DNA from: Zygotorulaspora mrakii
Taxonomy: Eukaryota > Ascomycota > Saccharomycetes > Saccharomycetales > Saccharomycetaceae
Direction: 5' to 3'
DNA: 64,000 nucleotides
Assembly: GCF_013402915.1 (NCBI RefSeq)
Contig: NC_050726.1
Coordinates: 761,501 to 825,500 of the forward strand
Below are positions 29,919 to 37,762 of this stretch, one piece after another; position 1 is the first letter of the stretch; each line of letters opens with the position of its first letter. Below the pieces are notes generated by a model that saw only the letters and a program-made list of their open reading frames with translations, ran no database searches and was not told the DNA's origin. The position numbers were made by a program, and so were the translations under genes.

Positions 29919-30401
29919 TCAAAAAATTGGGGCACCCTTGCCCAATTGAATCCAATGCCAAGGTTCGGCATCAGCATCGGCATCTCTTTTAAAGATTGGT
30001 GCTCCCCTACCCAAACGAATCCAATGCCAAGCGTCGGCTTCAGCTTCTCTTTTGAAGATTGGAGCACCTCTGCCCAAACGAATCCAATGCCAAGCGTCAG
30101 CTTCAGCTTCTCTTTTGAAGATTGGAGCGCCTCTGCTCAACCTAATCCAATGCCAAGCATCCCTCTTACCTAAGTCAGTTTCGGCTGCTGCATTTTCTGC
30201 GATTGTGGTATTGACGAACAATAATCCCGTCGATGTTGAGTTCGAGAATGGAACAATGGCAACATCTTCATCCTTTCCAAGATCTAAAAATCCCAATATT
30301 GCTTCTTGTGGTAGATCCATGGTATCTTGGGCAGCTTCAACTGGCGTGGCCAAGGCTGGCACGAAAAGTAGAGCAATTGAAAGAATAGATGAGAGTAGCA
30401 T
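29919..30401 (-). CDS. MF(ALPHA)1: Alpha-pheromone precursor with four peptide copies
   Basis: A 160-residue prepro-pheromone. A signal peptide (about residues 1-19, cut near ALA) and a pro-region with N-glycosylation sites N54 and N64 precede four 13-residue peptides at 83-95, 104-116, 125-137 and 148-160. They read WHWIRLSRGAPIF, WHWIRLGRGAPIF twice, and WHWIQLGKGAPIF. Each follows a Kex2 Lys-Arg site and a spacer of Glu/Asp-Ala pairs (DA, EAEADA, EAEADA, DADADAEP) suited to Ste13 dipeptidyl aminopeptidase; the last copy ends at the stop. The secreted peptide would bind the Ste2 receptor of a-cells. It corresponds to the ancestor of MFalpha1 (YPL187W) and MFalpha2 (YGL089C), between UIP4 and POS5/MMS2. 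Confidence 0.97.
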   Translation of the reverse strand: MLLSSILSIALLFVPALATPVEAAQDTMDLPQEAILGFLDLGKDEDVAIVPFSNSTSTGLLFVNTTIAENAAAETDLGKRDAWHWIRLSRGAPIFKREAEADAWHWIRLGRGAPIFKREAEADAWHWIRLGRGAPIFKRDADADAEPWHWIQLGKGAPIF

Positions 30402-30510
30402 TTTCTGTCAGAAGTTAGAAGAAAGTTGAGTTGATTGTGATCTGCTCTGCCGTATTACCGAACAGCAAAGGAAACACAATTCACACTCCAGAACTTAAGA
30501 ATGAATACTT

Positions 30511-30520
30511 GTATTTATAC
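30511..30520 (-). promoter_or_regulatory. TATA box of the alpha-factor gene
   Basis: The minus strand reads GTATAAATAC about 110 bp upstream of the pheromone ATG, a usual TATA distance. I could not find a convincing Mcm1-alpha1 P/Q box beside it. Confidence 0.55.
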
Positions 30521-31477
30521 ATTTCACTCTAGAACTGACCTGGCAAACCAGTTGAACCTACTGTACTTGATAAAGAGCATACTCATCTGGTTTCAAGTCT
30601 GTACCTCTAAAAGTTTTCATGGTGACCTATACACTTTTCGAAACAAGAGTCTGCTAATGATGCGGAGTTGCAACAACTTCAATACAAATGACAGCTGCCC
30701 AACAATCAATAATCCTTCCAATTGTGGTATTGTGATCGAATTTTATTCGATTTTTTCAATATCCAGCCTTATGCCACAAGTCAAACCTTTATTGGCGAAC
30801 TAAAAGGGAAATAGCGACACATATGCTAAGCTGACACCAGGAGGGCAGAAAAGAAAAAAAGGTAGATACGAGATGTACAAGATTAGAGCGCAGCAAATCC
30901 CTATGTGACTCTTGGATGCCATGCAAGAGCATGGTCCTGTCTTTGTGGGGCGAAGCTGAAGCTTCGGTCACTGTTTTCTGTTTCCAAATGGGATCACGAT
31001 CGATTCCCAGACGGGGAGATACGATTGATGGCGGTAGTGAATTACGTTGCATCCATATAATTGTTGCATGCATCGTGGCATAAAATCATGCAATCACGAC
31101 CCTTTCCTGATTAAGTCTTGAATAGCTTTCCTTCAAACAGTGGGAATGTGCCCTTTGACCCTACTCCCTTGGACAAAAATACAGCAAAAAATACGACAAG
31201 CTCCCGAAGGTCAATAAGCTATAGCTAACTGCATTTGTAGCAGCAGCCTCAATTACGAGAGTGTGTCGCTGCGTCTGCATCGCATTGTATAGGTGCCTTG
31301 CGGGCTGAAACGACATAACCATGAAACAGGCACTTGTCTAACTACCCAGAATATGGTTGGCCACATTTGCTGAGTGAAAAACAACGTAAAAAAACGATTA
31401 TGACGGTATGCTTAACTGACATCTGGCATCTCTTCAAGACCTAACCATGCTCATTTGCATATTCAAAGTAAAGACCC

Positions 31478-31509
31478 CGGGTAACGAGGTATTCAAAAGT
31501 CTATATAAG
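31478..31509 (+). promoter_or_regulatory. Reb1-type site and TATA box of an unassigned transcript
   Basis: CGGGTAAC (31478-31485) matches the Reb1 consensus and TATATAAG follows at 31502-31509. No known gene starts downstream on this strand before the convergent POS5 end at 31951. A Reb1 site with a nearby TATA is common in yeast snoRNA promoters. The assignment to a transcript is inference. Confidence 0.4.
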
Positions 31510-31539
31510 ATGGAAAATTTTTCTAGACTTACCATCTAT

Positions 31540-31835
31540 GGTTTTAATAGATTGTTTTCAAGTTTAAAAAATAGTAACGCAAATTCACAGCCATTCGCAA
31601 CATTTAACAGCATCGCATCGAGGTTGAACCCCCCTGGGGCGTTCAGACCCATGACTAATGTCGGTATGTGTTGCAATTCATTAATTTGGTTATTGGCTTG
31701 GACTGGAGAATGAAATTTTTATTGATCTTGGGTGCAACAACTCATGTGTTGTCTGTCTAGTGCAGGTCTAAGGGTTAACCTTCGTGTTCCCGTATGGGAG
31801 TCGTTGCAAGGATCAATAATACAATTATTCAAATT
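31540..31835 (+). ncRNA. Possible structured non-coding RNA downstream of the Reb1/TATA pair
   Basis: Several hairpins are packed here: a stem formed by GGT-TGAAC-CCCC against GGGG-GTTCA-ACC (31622-31649), ACAAC/GTTGT (about 31737-31752), AAGGTTAACCTT-like symmetry near 31770, and TCCC/GGGA near 31788-31799. An ACA triplet with three bases after it lies near 31830. Together with the upstream promoter elements this suits an H/ACA-type snoRNA, but the limits are guessed and no guide sequence was matched. A small protein frame (31510-31713) overlaps and cannot be excluded. Confidence 0.25.
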
Positions 31836-31950
31836 TTTTTGAAGAAACGTCATTAAATAAAAAATCTTGAACAGAAAATTTATATATCGATTAAGATAAA
31901 GTCGAGGGAGAGCAGTAAGGATGAATCTTTCTTTTTTGCCCTGTCTTTTC

Positions 31951-33207
31951 TCAAGTGTGGCGGGTGAATCTGAAGCTTGAATTGAAACCAAGAAGCTCGT
32001 TGATGCCACTTGTCCAATCATTTTCTGTTCTTGCTATGCAGTAGATACCAGAATTTTTGATCGACCTTTTTCTGTGGATCACGTCTTCTTTGTTTGACGT
32101 ACTTGTAATTTGTGAACCATTGAGATAAATCGTTCCAACTTCGTTAACCACATGAATTTCATCTCCAACACGTAAATCTGGTTGCGGTATACCATCGACC
32201 GATAATTTGACCACGTTATTTGCTGGACCTTGTGAATTCTTGGACCCAATTCTAACTTTGATATGAGACGTATGTGGTAAGATTAGAGGTCTAAATGAAA
32301 GCGATCTGGGACAGATTGGTGTTAATAAGATGCATGGTACTAAAGGTGATACAATGGAGCCGCCCGCTGATAAAGAGTAGGCTGTGGACCCTGTTGGTGT
32401 CCCAAAAGCCAGCCCATCACCTGTTGTTCTTGTCATAAACTCACCATCAATGAAAACGTCAAGGTTAGCTAGATGTGGAGAATCACCTCTATGTAAAAAG
32501 ATATCGTTCATTGCGTGTAACGATGTGGCTAAACTCTTCATATCCTTCTTCTCCCCATTCCTAACCAATTGGCACTCCAATCTTGTTCTATGTAAACACT
32601 TTGCTCTTGAGCTAATAACCTTTTCGAATACTTTTTTGTGTTCTTGAAAGTCAAATGGCAGGAGAAATCCTAATGTACCGAGTGAGAAGGCCAAAACTGG
32701 TGGTACTTGTCTGTTGCCGAACATTGAAACACCCCGTAAAATGGTTCCGTCACCTCCTAATGTAACCAGAAGATCTGCTTTCGAAACGATTTCTTCCTCT
32801 TCGCCAGTGAAAAGTATATGGGGCTCGTTAGGGTTCTGTGATGGCCGCGATCTGAAGTCCTGGGCAATTTCTTCCAAGACATCTGGTTGAACAATGACAT
32901 TCATTTCAGGATATGAATCGTGTAGGTGCGTAATAAACTGAACCATTGCATTTCTAGTGGTGCTAGTCCACGGTTTCTTAGTAACCAATACATTTTGAAT
33001 TGGCCTTTGCCAAATAAGAGACTGCAATTTCGAATGTGGAGAAGAAACAAAATCTGGTGAAGTCGTATTTCTTAACTTTGATACGGGTTTCATACTCACA
33101 TATTTGGAGTAGTCTCGTATATTCTTTCCCGAATACTCCATCGAACTGTATGTGCGAAATGTCCTCCAAAGGCTATTAAACCTTACAGATGTTTCCGCCT
33201 TGATCAT
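31951..33207 (-). CDS. POS5: Pos5 mitochondrial NAD(H) kinase
   Basis: A 418-residue protein (S. cerevisiae 414). The N-terminus is rich in Arg/Ser/Thr without acidic runs (VRFNSLWRTFRTYSS), as in a mitochondrial presequence. The NAD kinase signatures are complete: GGDGT (LLVTLGGDGTILRG), NDIFLHRG, and GDGLAFGTPTGSTAYSLSAG. It phosphorylates NADH and NAD to supply mitochondrial NADPH, needed for oxidative-stress defence, arginine synthesis and mtDNA stability. The alternatives Utr1 and Yef1 are cytosolic and longer; the presequence and the synteny next to the alpha-factor gene (YPL187W-YPL188W) favour Pos5. Confidence 0.96.
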   Translation of the reverse strand: MIKAETSVRFNSLWRTFRTYSSMEYSGKNIRDYSKYVSMKPVSKLRNTTSPDFVSSPHSKLQSLIWQRPIQNVLVTKKPWTSTTRNAMVQFITHLHDSYPEMNVIVQPDVLEEIAQDFRSRPSQNPNEPHILFTGEEEEIVSKADLLVTLGGDGTILRGVSMFGNRQVPPVLAFSLGTLGFLLPFDFQEHKKVFEKVISSRAKCLHRTRLECQLVRNGEKKDMKSLATSLHAMNDIFLHRGDSPHLANLDVFIDGEFMTRTTGDGLAFGTPTGSTAYSLSAGGSIVSPLVPCILLTPICPRSLSFRPLILPHTSHIKVRIGSKNSQGPANNVVKLSVDGIPQPDLRVGDEIHVVNEVGTIYLNGSQITSTSNKEDVIHRKRSIKNSGIYCIARTENDWTSGINELLGFNSSFRFTRHT

Positions 33208-33771
33208 ACTGCCTAGATATTTGCTATTATCAAAGCTGAAGCTAAAAAAAAAAACACCAGTATAACGACTTACTCCACCACTTATGGAACTTTCAGGTTG
33301 GTTCTATGATATGTTGGACCCTCGCAGCTCTGTTCAAGGAGAAATGCCAAGCATTGCTTCTTGCGAATCGCTGTTTTGTTCTGTCGGTTTTTCGATTTCT
33401 GCGTCAAGATTTGCAGTATCACTCACAGAAACAAATTTATAAAATAGATATACATAAAACTTCACTGCAATCACCATCTAAGGTGGCTTGTCTACTAAAC
33501 AGGAATTGCCTTCTGTTTTGTGGGAGGATACTAGTCTCGATTCGAGGCATGGGATGAAGTCGAGACAACCGTCGATGACGTTCGCATGCAACTGATACAA
33601 CCGTATACAGCCGATGGACACATTTCATGACGGAAGGCCCCCATTCTGTCTTCATAGCTGAAATGATTTATTCTTGTTCGTTTATAAAAACATTTTATTC
33701 GAACTGAATATAATGTATAAGTCTATATGAGGTTATGTGAGCAATTATCATACAGCGTATCACAAGCTGCG
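33208..33771. other. POS5 upstream / MMS2 downstream region, hairpin-rich
   Basis: About 560 bp between two minus-strand genes. Its right half is GC-richer and full of inverted repeats (see the snR10 candidate), with TATAAAA-like boxes near 33438 (plus strand) and 33681 on either side. No protein gene is supported. Confidence 0.5.
33475..33660. ncRNA. Candidate structured RNA, possibly the H/ACA snoRNA snR10
   Basis: In S. cerevisiae the snR10 gene lies immediately beside the 3' end of MMS2 (recalled). The equivalent gap here holds strong perfect stems: GTCTCGA/TCGAGAC (33534-33540 with 33560-33566), AAACAG/CTGTTT (33497-33502 with 33513-33518), and GACGGAA/TTCTGTC with one G-U pair (33629-33635 with 33644-33650). 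This is expected of a box H/ACA RNA, which pseudouridylates 25S rRNA and aids pre-rRNA cleavage. On the minus strand an AGACAAGC end would suit an ACA box. I could not confirm the guide sequence, the strand or the ends, so the name rests on synteny. Confidence 0.35.
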
Positions 33772-34265
33772 TTAGAAAGTAGTACCTTCTTTTGGTTGTG
33801 GTAACTTCTTGTTTGAGGGCAAAGCCATTTCCTTCCTTATATCTAATAGCAAGGTCTCCATAGTGTAGGCCCTTTTCCAATCACGGAGAGTATGAAAATC
33901 CTTTGGACTGACTTGCCCTGTTTTCGGGTCCACACAGGGCAAATTAATCTTAGATATAAACTTAATTTTAGGAGGTTCTTCAGGGTAGCTGTTGCCACAC
34001 TCGATCGATAGCGAATAGATACGGTTCTCATGATTTGAGTGTGGTGGTCCGAGAATTGTGCCATTCCATCTTGTCATAGTAATATCATCACTGTCAGCCA
34101 ACCCGTAGCTACAAGATTCTGGGCCAAACCCTTTTTCTCCCTTTTCTAGTTCTTCAAGCAATCTAAAATTTCTTGGTCTGAGTGGAATTAATAAATGAGG
34201 TTAGTTAATGTGTTCTATATTATTATCTACAAATGAAACATCCACATGACATACACTTTTGACAT
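33772..34265 (-). CDS. MMS2: Mms2 ubiquitin-conjugating enzyme variant, two exons
   Basis: Exon 1 is only 11 nt (34265-34255, ATGTCAAAAGT), then a 77-nt intron (34254-34178) and exon 2 (34177-33772). Splicing yields 138 residues starting MSKVPRNFRLLEELEKGEKG, the same start as S. cerevisiae Mms2 (137 residues, also spliced). The intron has GTATGT at the 5' end, an AACTAAC branch box (one mismatch to TACTAAC) and CAG at the 3' end. The UBC fold is present without the catalytic cysteine, as in UEV proteins. Mms2-Ubc13 builds Lys63-linked ubiquitin on PCNA for error-free damage bypass. It is divergent from MAD1 as in S. cerevisiae (YGL087C-YGL086W). Confidence 0.97.
34178..34254 (-). other. MMS2 intron
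   Basis: A 77-nt intron with 5' GTATGT, branch AACTAAC and 3' CAG. It splits the fourth codon (Val) after its second base. Confidence 0.93.
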
Positions 34266-34528
34266 CGTTTTTTGTTGTTAGGATATTCCAGAGGTTGCAG
34301 TTGTGAGCCTTATGATAGCGAAATGGACAATAGATCCTGTTCTTTGAAATTTATGTCTATTTTAGTTTTGCCCTTTCGCTGCTCCCTTTCGAACCTCCAG
34401 GATTCAATATTTATCAAGGAAAATATGAATAAACCTCGAAAATTAAGAAAATACTTAGTGAGGATAAACAACGACGGCCTGGTCACGAATCTAATAGAGA
34501 CATAGATCCTTTCAGGTATTGGAGTGAA

Positions 34529-36529
34529 ATGACTAGTAGTGGTGGCTCTTCCCCATTTCTGGAAAGCCCGTTGGTAGCTTCTTCCAAGGGAATAGCCTCT
34601 CAAACAGGTGGTTGTAAAGATGCAGAACGGCGATTGATATCGTTACAGTACAAAATAAATACACTGCAAAACGATTTTGAAATCGAAAGGCTCAGAATGC
34701 AACAACAGAATAACTTAATTGACAAAAAATACCGAGATACAGTCGATGAGTTGGAAAAGGCATTAAATGACACTAAATACCTCTACGAGACAAACAGCAA
34801 ACTGGAGAAAGAATTGAGAGAGATGACAGACAAAATGGGGACCTTGAGCTCAAAAAAGAATGTTCAAATTGAGACTTTGTCTTCTAAACTACATGCATTA
34901 GAATATCAGTCTGTAGATTCTCAGACGGCTCTTGATTCAAAGTTGTCCAAAGCCGAAAAGTTAATTGATAATTACAAATTAGAGCTCGAAAGATCCAAAA
35001 ACTTGCTCAATGAATATGAGGACAAAATGTCAAGACAAACTAACGATCTTAGGAAATTTCAGAAAACAATTGGTGAGAAAGATGACGAAATCGCAACTTT
35101 AAGAGCTTCTAGGGTTGTCATGGCACATCATAATTATTCCACCGAAGAATTGAAAGAACTAACAGTCACAAATAAAATGTTACATGATCAACTTAAGTAT
35201 ACAAAAGAATTGGAGCAGAAAAATCTGCAGCAAGCCAACGAGCTCAAAAAATTACGTCTTAACAATGAGTCCCAGCAGTTCTGGAAGAGCGAAAATGATA
35301 AACTGCAAAATAAACTTCAGCAAACCAGTGTTTTAGAAAAGCAATTGGAAGACTGTCAGCTAGAAAACCTCAACTTGAAATCGCAAATTGCTTCTTGGGA
35401 AATATACAGTAGCGAGACAGATCGACCTGAGGATATTATTAGAGATTGGAAGTTAGCGAAGGAAGAAATTGTTGTACTCACTGATGAAAACAAAATGCTT
35501 CATCTAAATTTAAGCAACCTCAAGATCCTAAATGATGAAATGGCACTGGAAAGAAACCAAATCCTAGATTTAAATAGAAGTTACGAAGCAAGCATTATCA
35601 ACCTGAAGAGATTAAACCACGAATTTGAACAGCAAAAACAATTGTCTTTTGAAGAGTGCAAGTTGCTGCGAAGACAATTAGATGAACTATCGTCATTCAA
35701 TGAGGAAGCAGGATTACAAAATGGAGAAGGAAAGGAGCTGAAAAAATATGAGACTATCGTTGATCAGTATAAGAGCCATACAGATGACCTAACAGAGGAA
35801 TTGAGAAAATTGAACGAGCAAATGCAGTCCCAGGAACCGTCGTTGAAAAGAAAAAAATTGAGTGACCAAACTGGGGTCAACTATTCGCAAAAACTTAATG
35901 AACTGCAATTGCATAATGTTAATTTGTTGAGAGAGGTGCAGAAATATCAGAGTATTGAGAAGATGCTTGAGGAGAAAGTACAAAAATTAACAGAAATAAA
36001 AGAGAAGAAAATTCGCATCTTACAGTTGCGCGATAATCCTCTTCTCAAAGATCAATTTATCAAACGAAAACAGTTACAACTTTTAAAAGAAGAAAATAAT
36101 AGCTTGCTTCAAGAAATTAAGTTAGGGAAAAACTCCGAAACGGATTATATACCACTGGCTGTTTACAATACATTGACCTTCGAATCCAAACAGAGAGAAG
36201 ATGAGCTGTTCAAAGCTGGCAAAAAGCTAATCAGGCTGAAAGAAATCTTCAACAAAAAGTCGCTCGAATTTATAGAGGTGGTTAACTCGTTGTTAGGCTT
36301 CAAACTTGAGTTTCAACAGGAAGGTAAAGTGAAAATATATTCTTGCTTCAAACCAGATAAGTATCTGATTGCTAATCTGATTGACAATACATTTAAATCT
36401 AATTTAGACTCCGATATTGACGACTGGGATCAATTATTAAACTTATGGGTCGAAGAGCGAGGTCAGATACCGTGCTTTCTAGCTACGATCACGCTGAGAC
36501 TATGGAAAAGCTCCTCTTCTGCTAGTTGA
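34529..36529 (+). CDS. MAD1: Mad1 spindle-assembly-checkpoint coiled-coil protein
   Basis: A 666-residue protein (S. cerevisiae 749). The start MTSSGGSSPFLESP aligns with MSNSGGSSPFLESP of S. cerevisiae Mad1, which has some upstream residues absent here. It is almost wholly coiled coil (for example DELEKALNDTKYLYETNSKL and NDEMALERNQILDLNRSYE). The Mad2-binding region (KEKKIRILQLRDNPLLKDQF) and the globular C-terminal domain (SLEFIEVVNSLLGFKLEFQQ, FLATITLRLW) are conserved; the RLK equivalent that contacts Bub1 lies in that domain. The Asn-rich insert of the S. cerevisiae protein is missing, which explains the shorter length. Mad1 recruits Mad2 at unattached kinetochores and is otherwise at the pore. 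Confidence 0.97.
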   Translation: MTSSGGSSPFLESPLVASSKGIASQTGGCKDAERRLISLQYKINTLQNDFEIERLRMQQQNNLIDKKYRDTVDELEKALNDTKYLYETNSKLEKELREMTDKMGTLSSKKNVQIETLSSKLHALEYQSVDSQTALDSKLSKAEKLIDNYKLELERSKNLLNEYEDKMSRQTNDLRKFQKTIGEKDDEIATLRASRVVMAHHNYSTEELKELTVTNKMLHDQLKYTKELEQKNLQQANELKKLRLNNESQQFWKSENDKLQNKLQQTSVLEKQLEDCQLENLNLKSQIASWEIYSSETDRPEDIIRDWKLAKEEIVVLTDENKMLHLNLSNLKILNDEMALERNQILDLNRSYEASIINLKRLNHEFEQQKQLSFEECKLLRRQLDELSSFNEEAGLQNGEGKELKKYETIVDQYKSHTDDLTEELRKLNEQMQSQEPSLKRKKLSDQTGVNYSQKLNELQLHNVNLLREVQKYQSIEKMLEEKVQKLTEIKEKKIRILQLRDNPLLKDQFIKRKQLQLLKEENNSLLQEIKLGKNSETDYIPLAVYNTLTFESKQREDELFKAGKKLIRLKEIFNKKSLEFIEVVNSLLGFKLEFQQEGKVKIYSCFKPDKYLIANLIDNTFKSNLDSDIDDWDQLLNLWVEERGQIPCFLATITLRLWKSSSSAS

Positions 36530-36772
36530 TTTTTGAAATCAGCAAGAGAGACCGAAGTTCTGATTAGTGTTGCTTGATTTCAGACAGTGAGTTACTTAAT
36601 TCTGTAGAATTCGAATGAAACACCAATAAAAACGTCTAAGCTGTGTATTATATGTATATTTTTTCATCTGTATATCTGTTTTATGTTAGCATCTGCACAA
36701 AGTAGTACTGCTAACTGAAGACAAAATCAAAAATGAAAAGTCATATGAGAATGAAAAAAGAGAGGCGCCTTG

Positions 36773-37615
36773 ATGTCTGATAGCAAGAATCTATCAACTT
36801 CACGTAGTCTCGTATATCCAGCAGATGTCGTGTTTCTATCATTGTGCTTCACAGGGTCGTTTGTTGGCGCATATTCTGCTTTTAATAGATATTTAAAGCG
36901 ATATTCAAAGGTAACGAGCATTCCATCGTCTGCATTTCGCAAGCGCTGGCTTTTCGGAAAAGTGACATCAGTTGGTGATGGTGACAACTTTCACTTCTTT
37001 CACACTCCTGGGGGTATTTTTGGAGGATGGGGATGGTTGAGAAAGTTACCTAAACTCTCAAGAGTTGAAGTGAAGGAAGTTGGGCAGAAAACACACAAAC
37101 CAAGTGCTGAAAGAGCACCACTTTACAAGCGCCTATTTCACCTTATCTTTGAAAAAAACAAGTCACAAACTGCATGGTCGAATTACTACCTGAGCCTACA
37201 TGTGCCATACAAAAACAGAAGAAATCTGTCGACAATATCGGTGAGGATTTGTGGAGTTGATGCGCCGGAAAGAGCTCATTTTGGTAACACAGCACAACCT
37301 TTCAGTGAAGAAGCCTTGAACTGGCTACGCTATACCCTTTTAGGTCGAAATGTCTGGATAAAACCACTTTCTGTGGACCAATACAATCGATGTGTTGCAA
37401 GAGTTGCGTACTGGACGTGGAAAGGATGGAAAAATGTTAGCCTTGAAATGATTGAGGAAGGGCTTGCAGTTGTGTACGAATCAAAAACATCAGCTGAGTT
37501 TGATGGTCAAGAACGACTTTATCGAAGGTATGAGACGATTGCCAAGTCTCAGAAAAGAGGAATTTGGACTCAAAAAAATTTTGAAACTCCGGGAGAATAC
37601 AAGAGAAGACTTTGA
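36773..37615 (+). CDS. LCL3: Lcl3, membrane-anchored staphylococcal-nuclease-like protein
   Basis: A 280-residue protein from the ATG at 36773 (S. cerevisiae 274). One transmembrane segment lies near residues 19-37 (ADVVFLSLCFTGSFVGAY). It is followed by an SNase/thermonuclease-like domain: VTSVGDGDNFHFFHTPGG, VRICGVDAPERAHFG, NVWIKPLSVDQYNRCVARV and EEGLAVVYESKT. The catalytic-type Arg (in VRICGVDAPE) and Asp/Glu positions appear retained. The S. cerevisiae protein is reported in mitochondria and linked to long chronological lifespan; the substrate is unknown. It is convergent with GUP1, as in S. cerevisiae (YGL085W-YGL084C). Confidence 0.95.
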   Translation: MSDSKNLSTSRSLVYPADVVFLSLCFTGSFVGAYSAFNRYLKRYSKVTSIPSSAFRKRWLFGKVTSVGDGDNFHFFHTPGGIFGGWGWLRKLPKLSRVEVKEVGQKTHKPSAERAPLYKRLFHLIFEKNKSQTAWSNYYLSLHVPYKNRRNLSTISVRICGVDAPERAHFGNTAQPFSEEALNWLRYTLLGRNVWIKPLSVDQYNRCVARVAYWTWKGWKNVSLEMIEEGLAVVYESKTSAEFDGQERLYRRYETIAKSQKRGIWTQKNFETPGEYKRRL

Positions 37616-37762
37616 ACTCATTTATTTCTACAAAATTTTTATTATATTTTTTTCATTTGCATGCATCATTTCAAATATATGTGGAGTTTTTAAGTACTCT
37701 TTATTTTAGCGAGCATTTTGTCGTTACTAATACTTCACATACTGTATTCTTTACATATTTAT

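Larger units (their letters stand above)
30402..31950. other. Alpha-factor promoter and a long gene-poor stretch up to POS5
   Basis: About 1.55 kb. The left end holds the alpha-factor promoter. The rest has hairpin-rich segments (30911-30966 and 31622-31830) and an isolated promoter-like pair, Reb1 site plus TATA, at 31478-31509. Frames such as 31510-31713 (67 codons) have no recognisable product. This looks like a place for one or two non-coding RNA genes. Confidence 0.45.

Noticed and set aside
29895..30173. 92-codon repetitive plus-strand frame over the alpha-factor gene
   Set aside because: It is the antisense reading of the pheromone repeats.
31510..31713. 67-codon frame after the Reb1/TATA pair
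   Set aside because: Its ATG begins right at the TATA box, so a transcript from that promoter would probably start inside the frame; not annotated as a gene.
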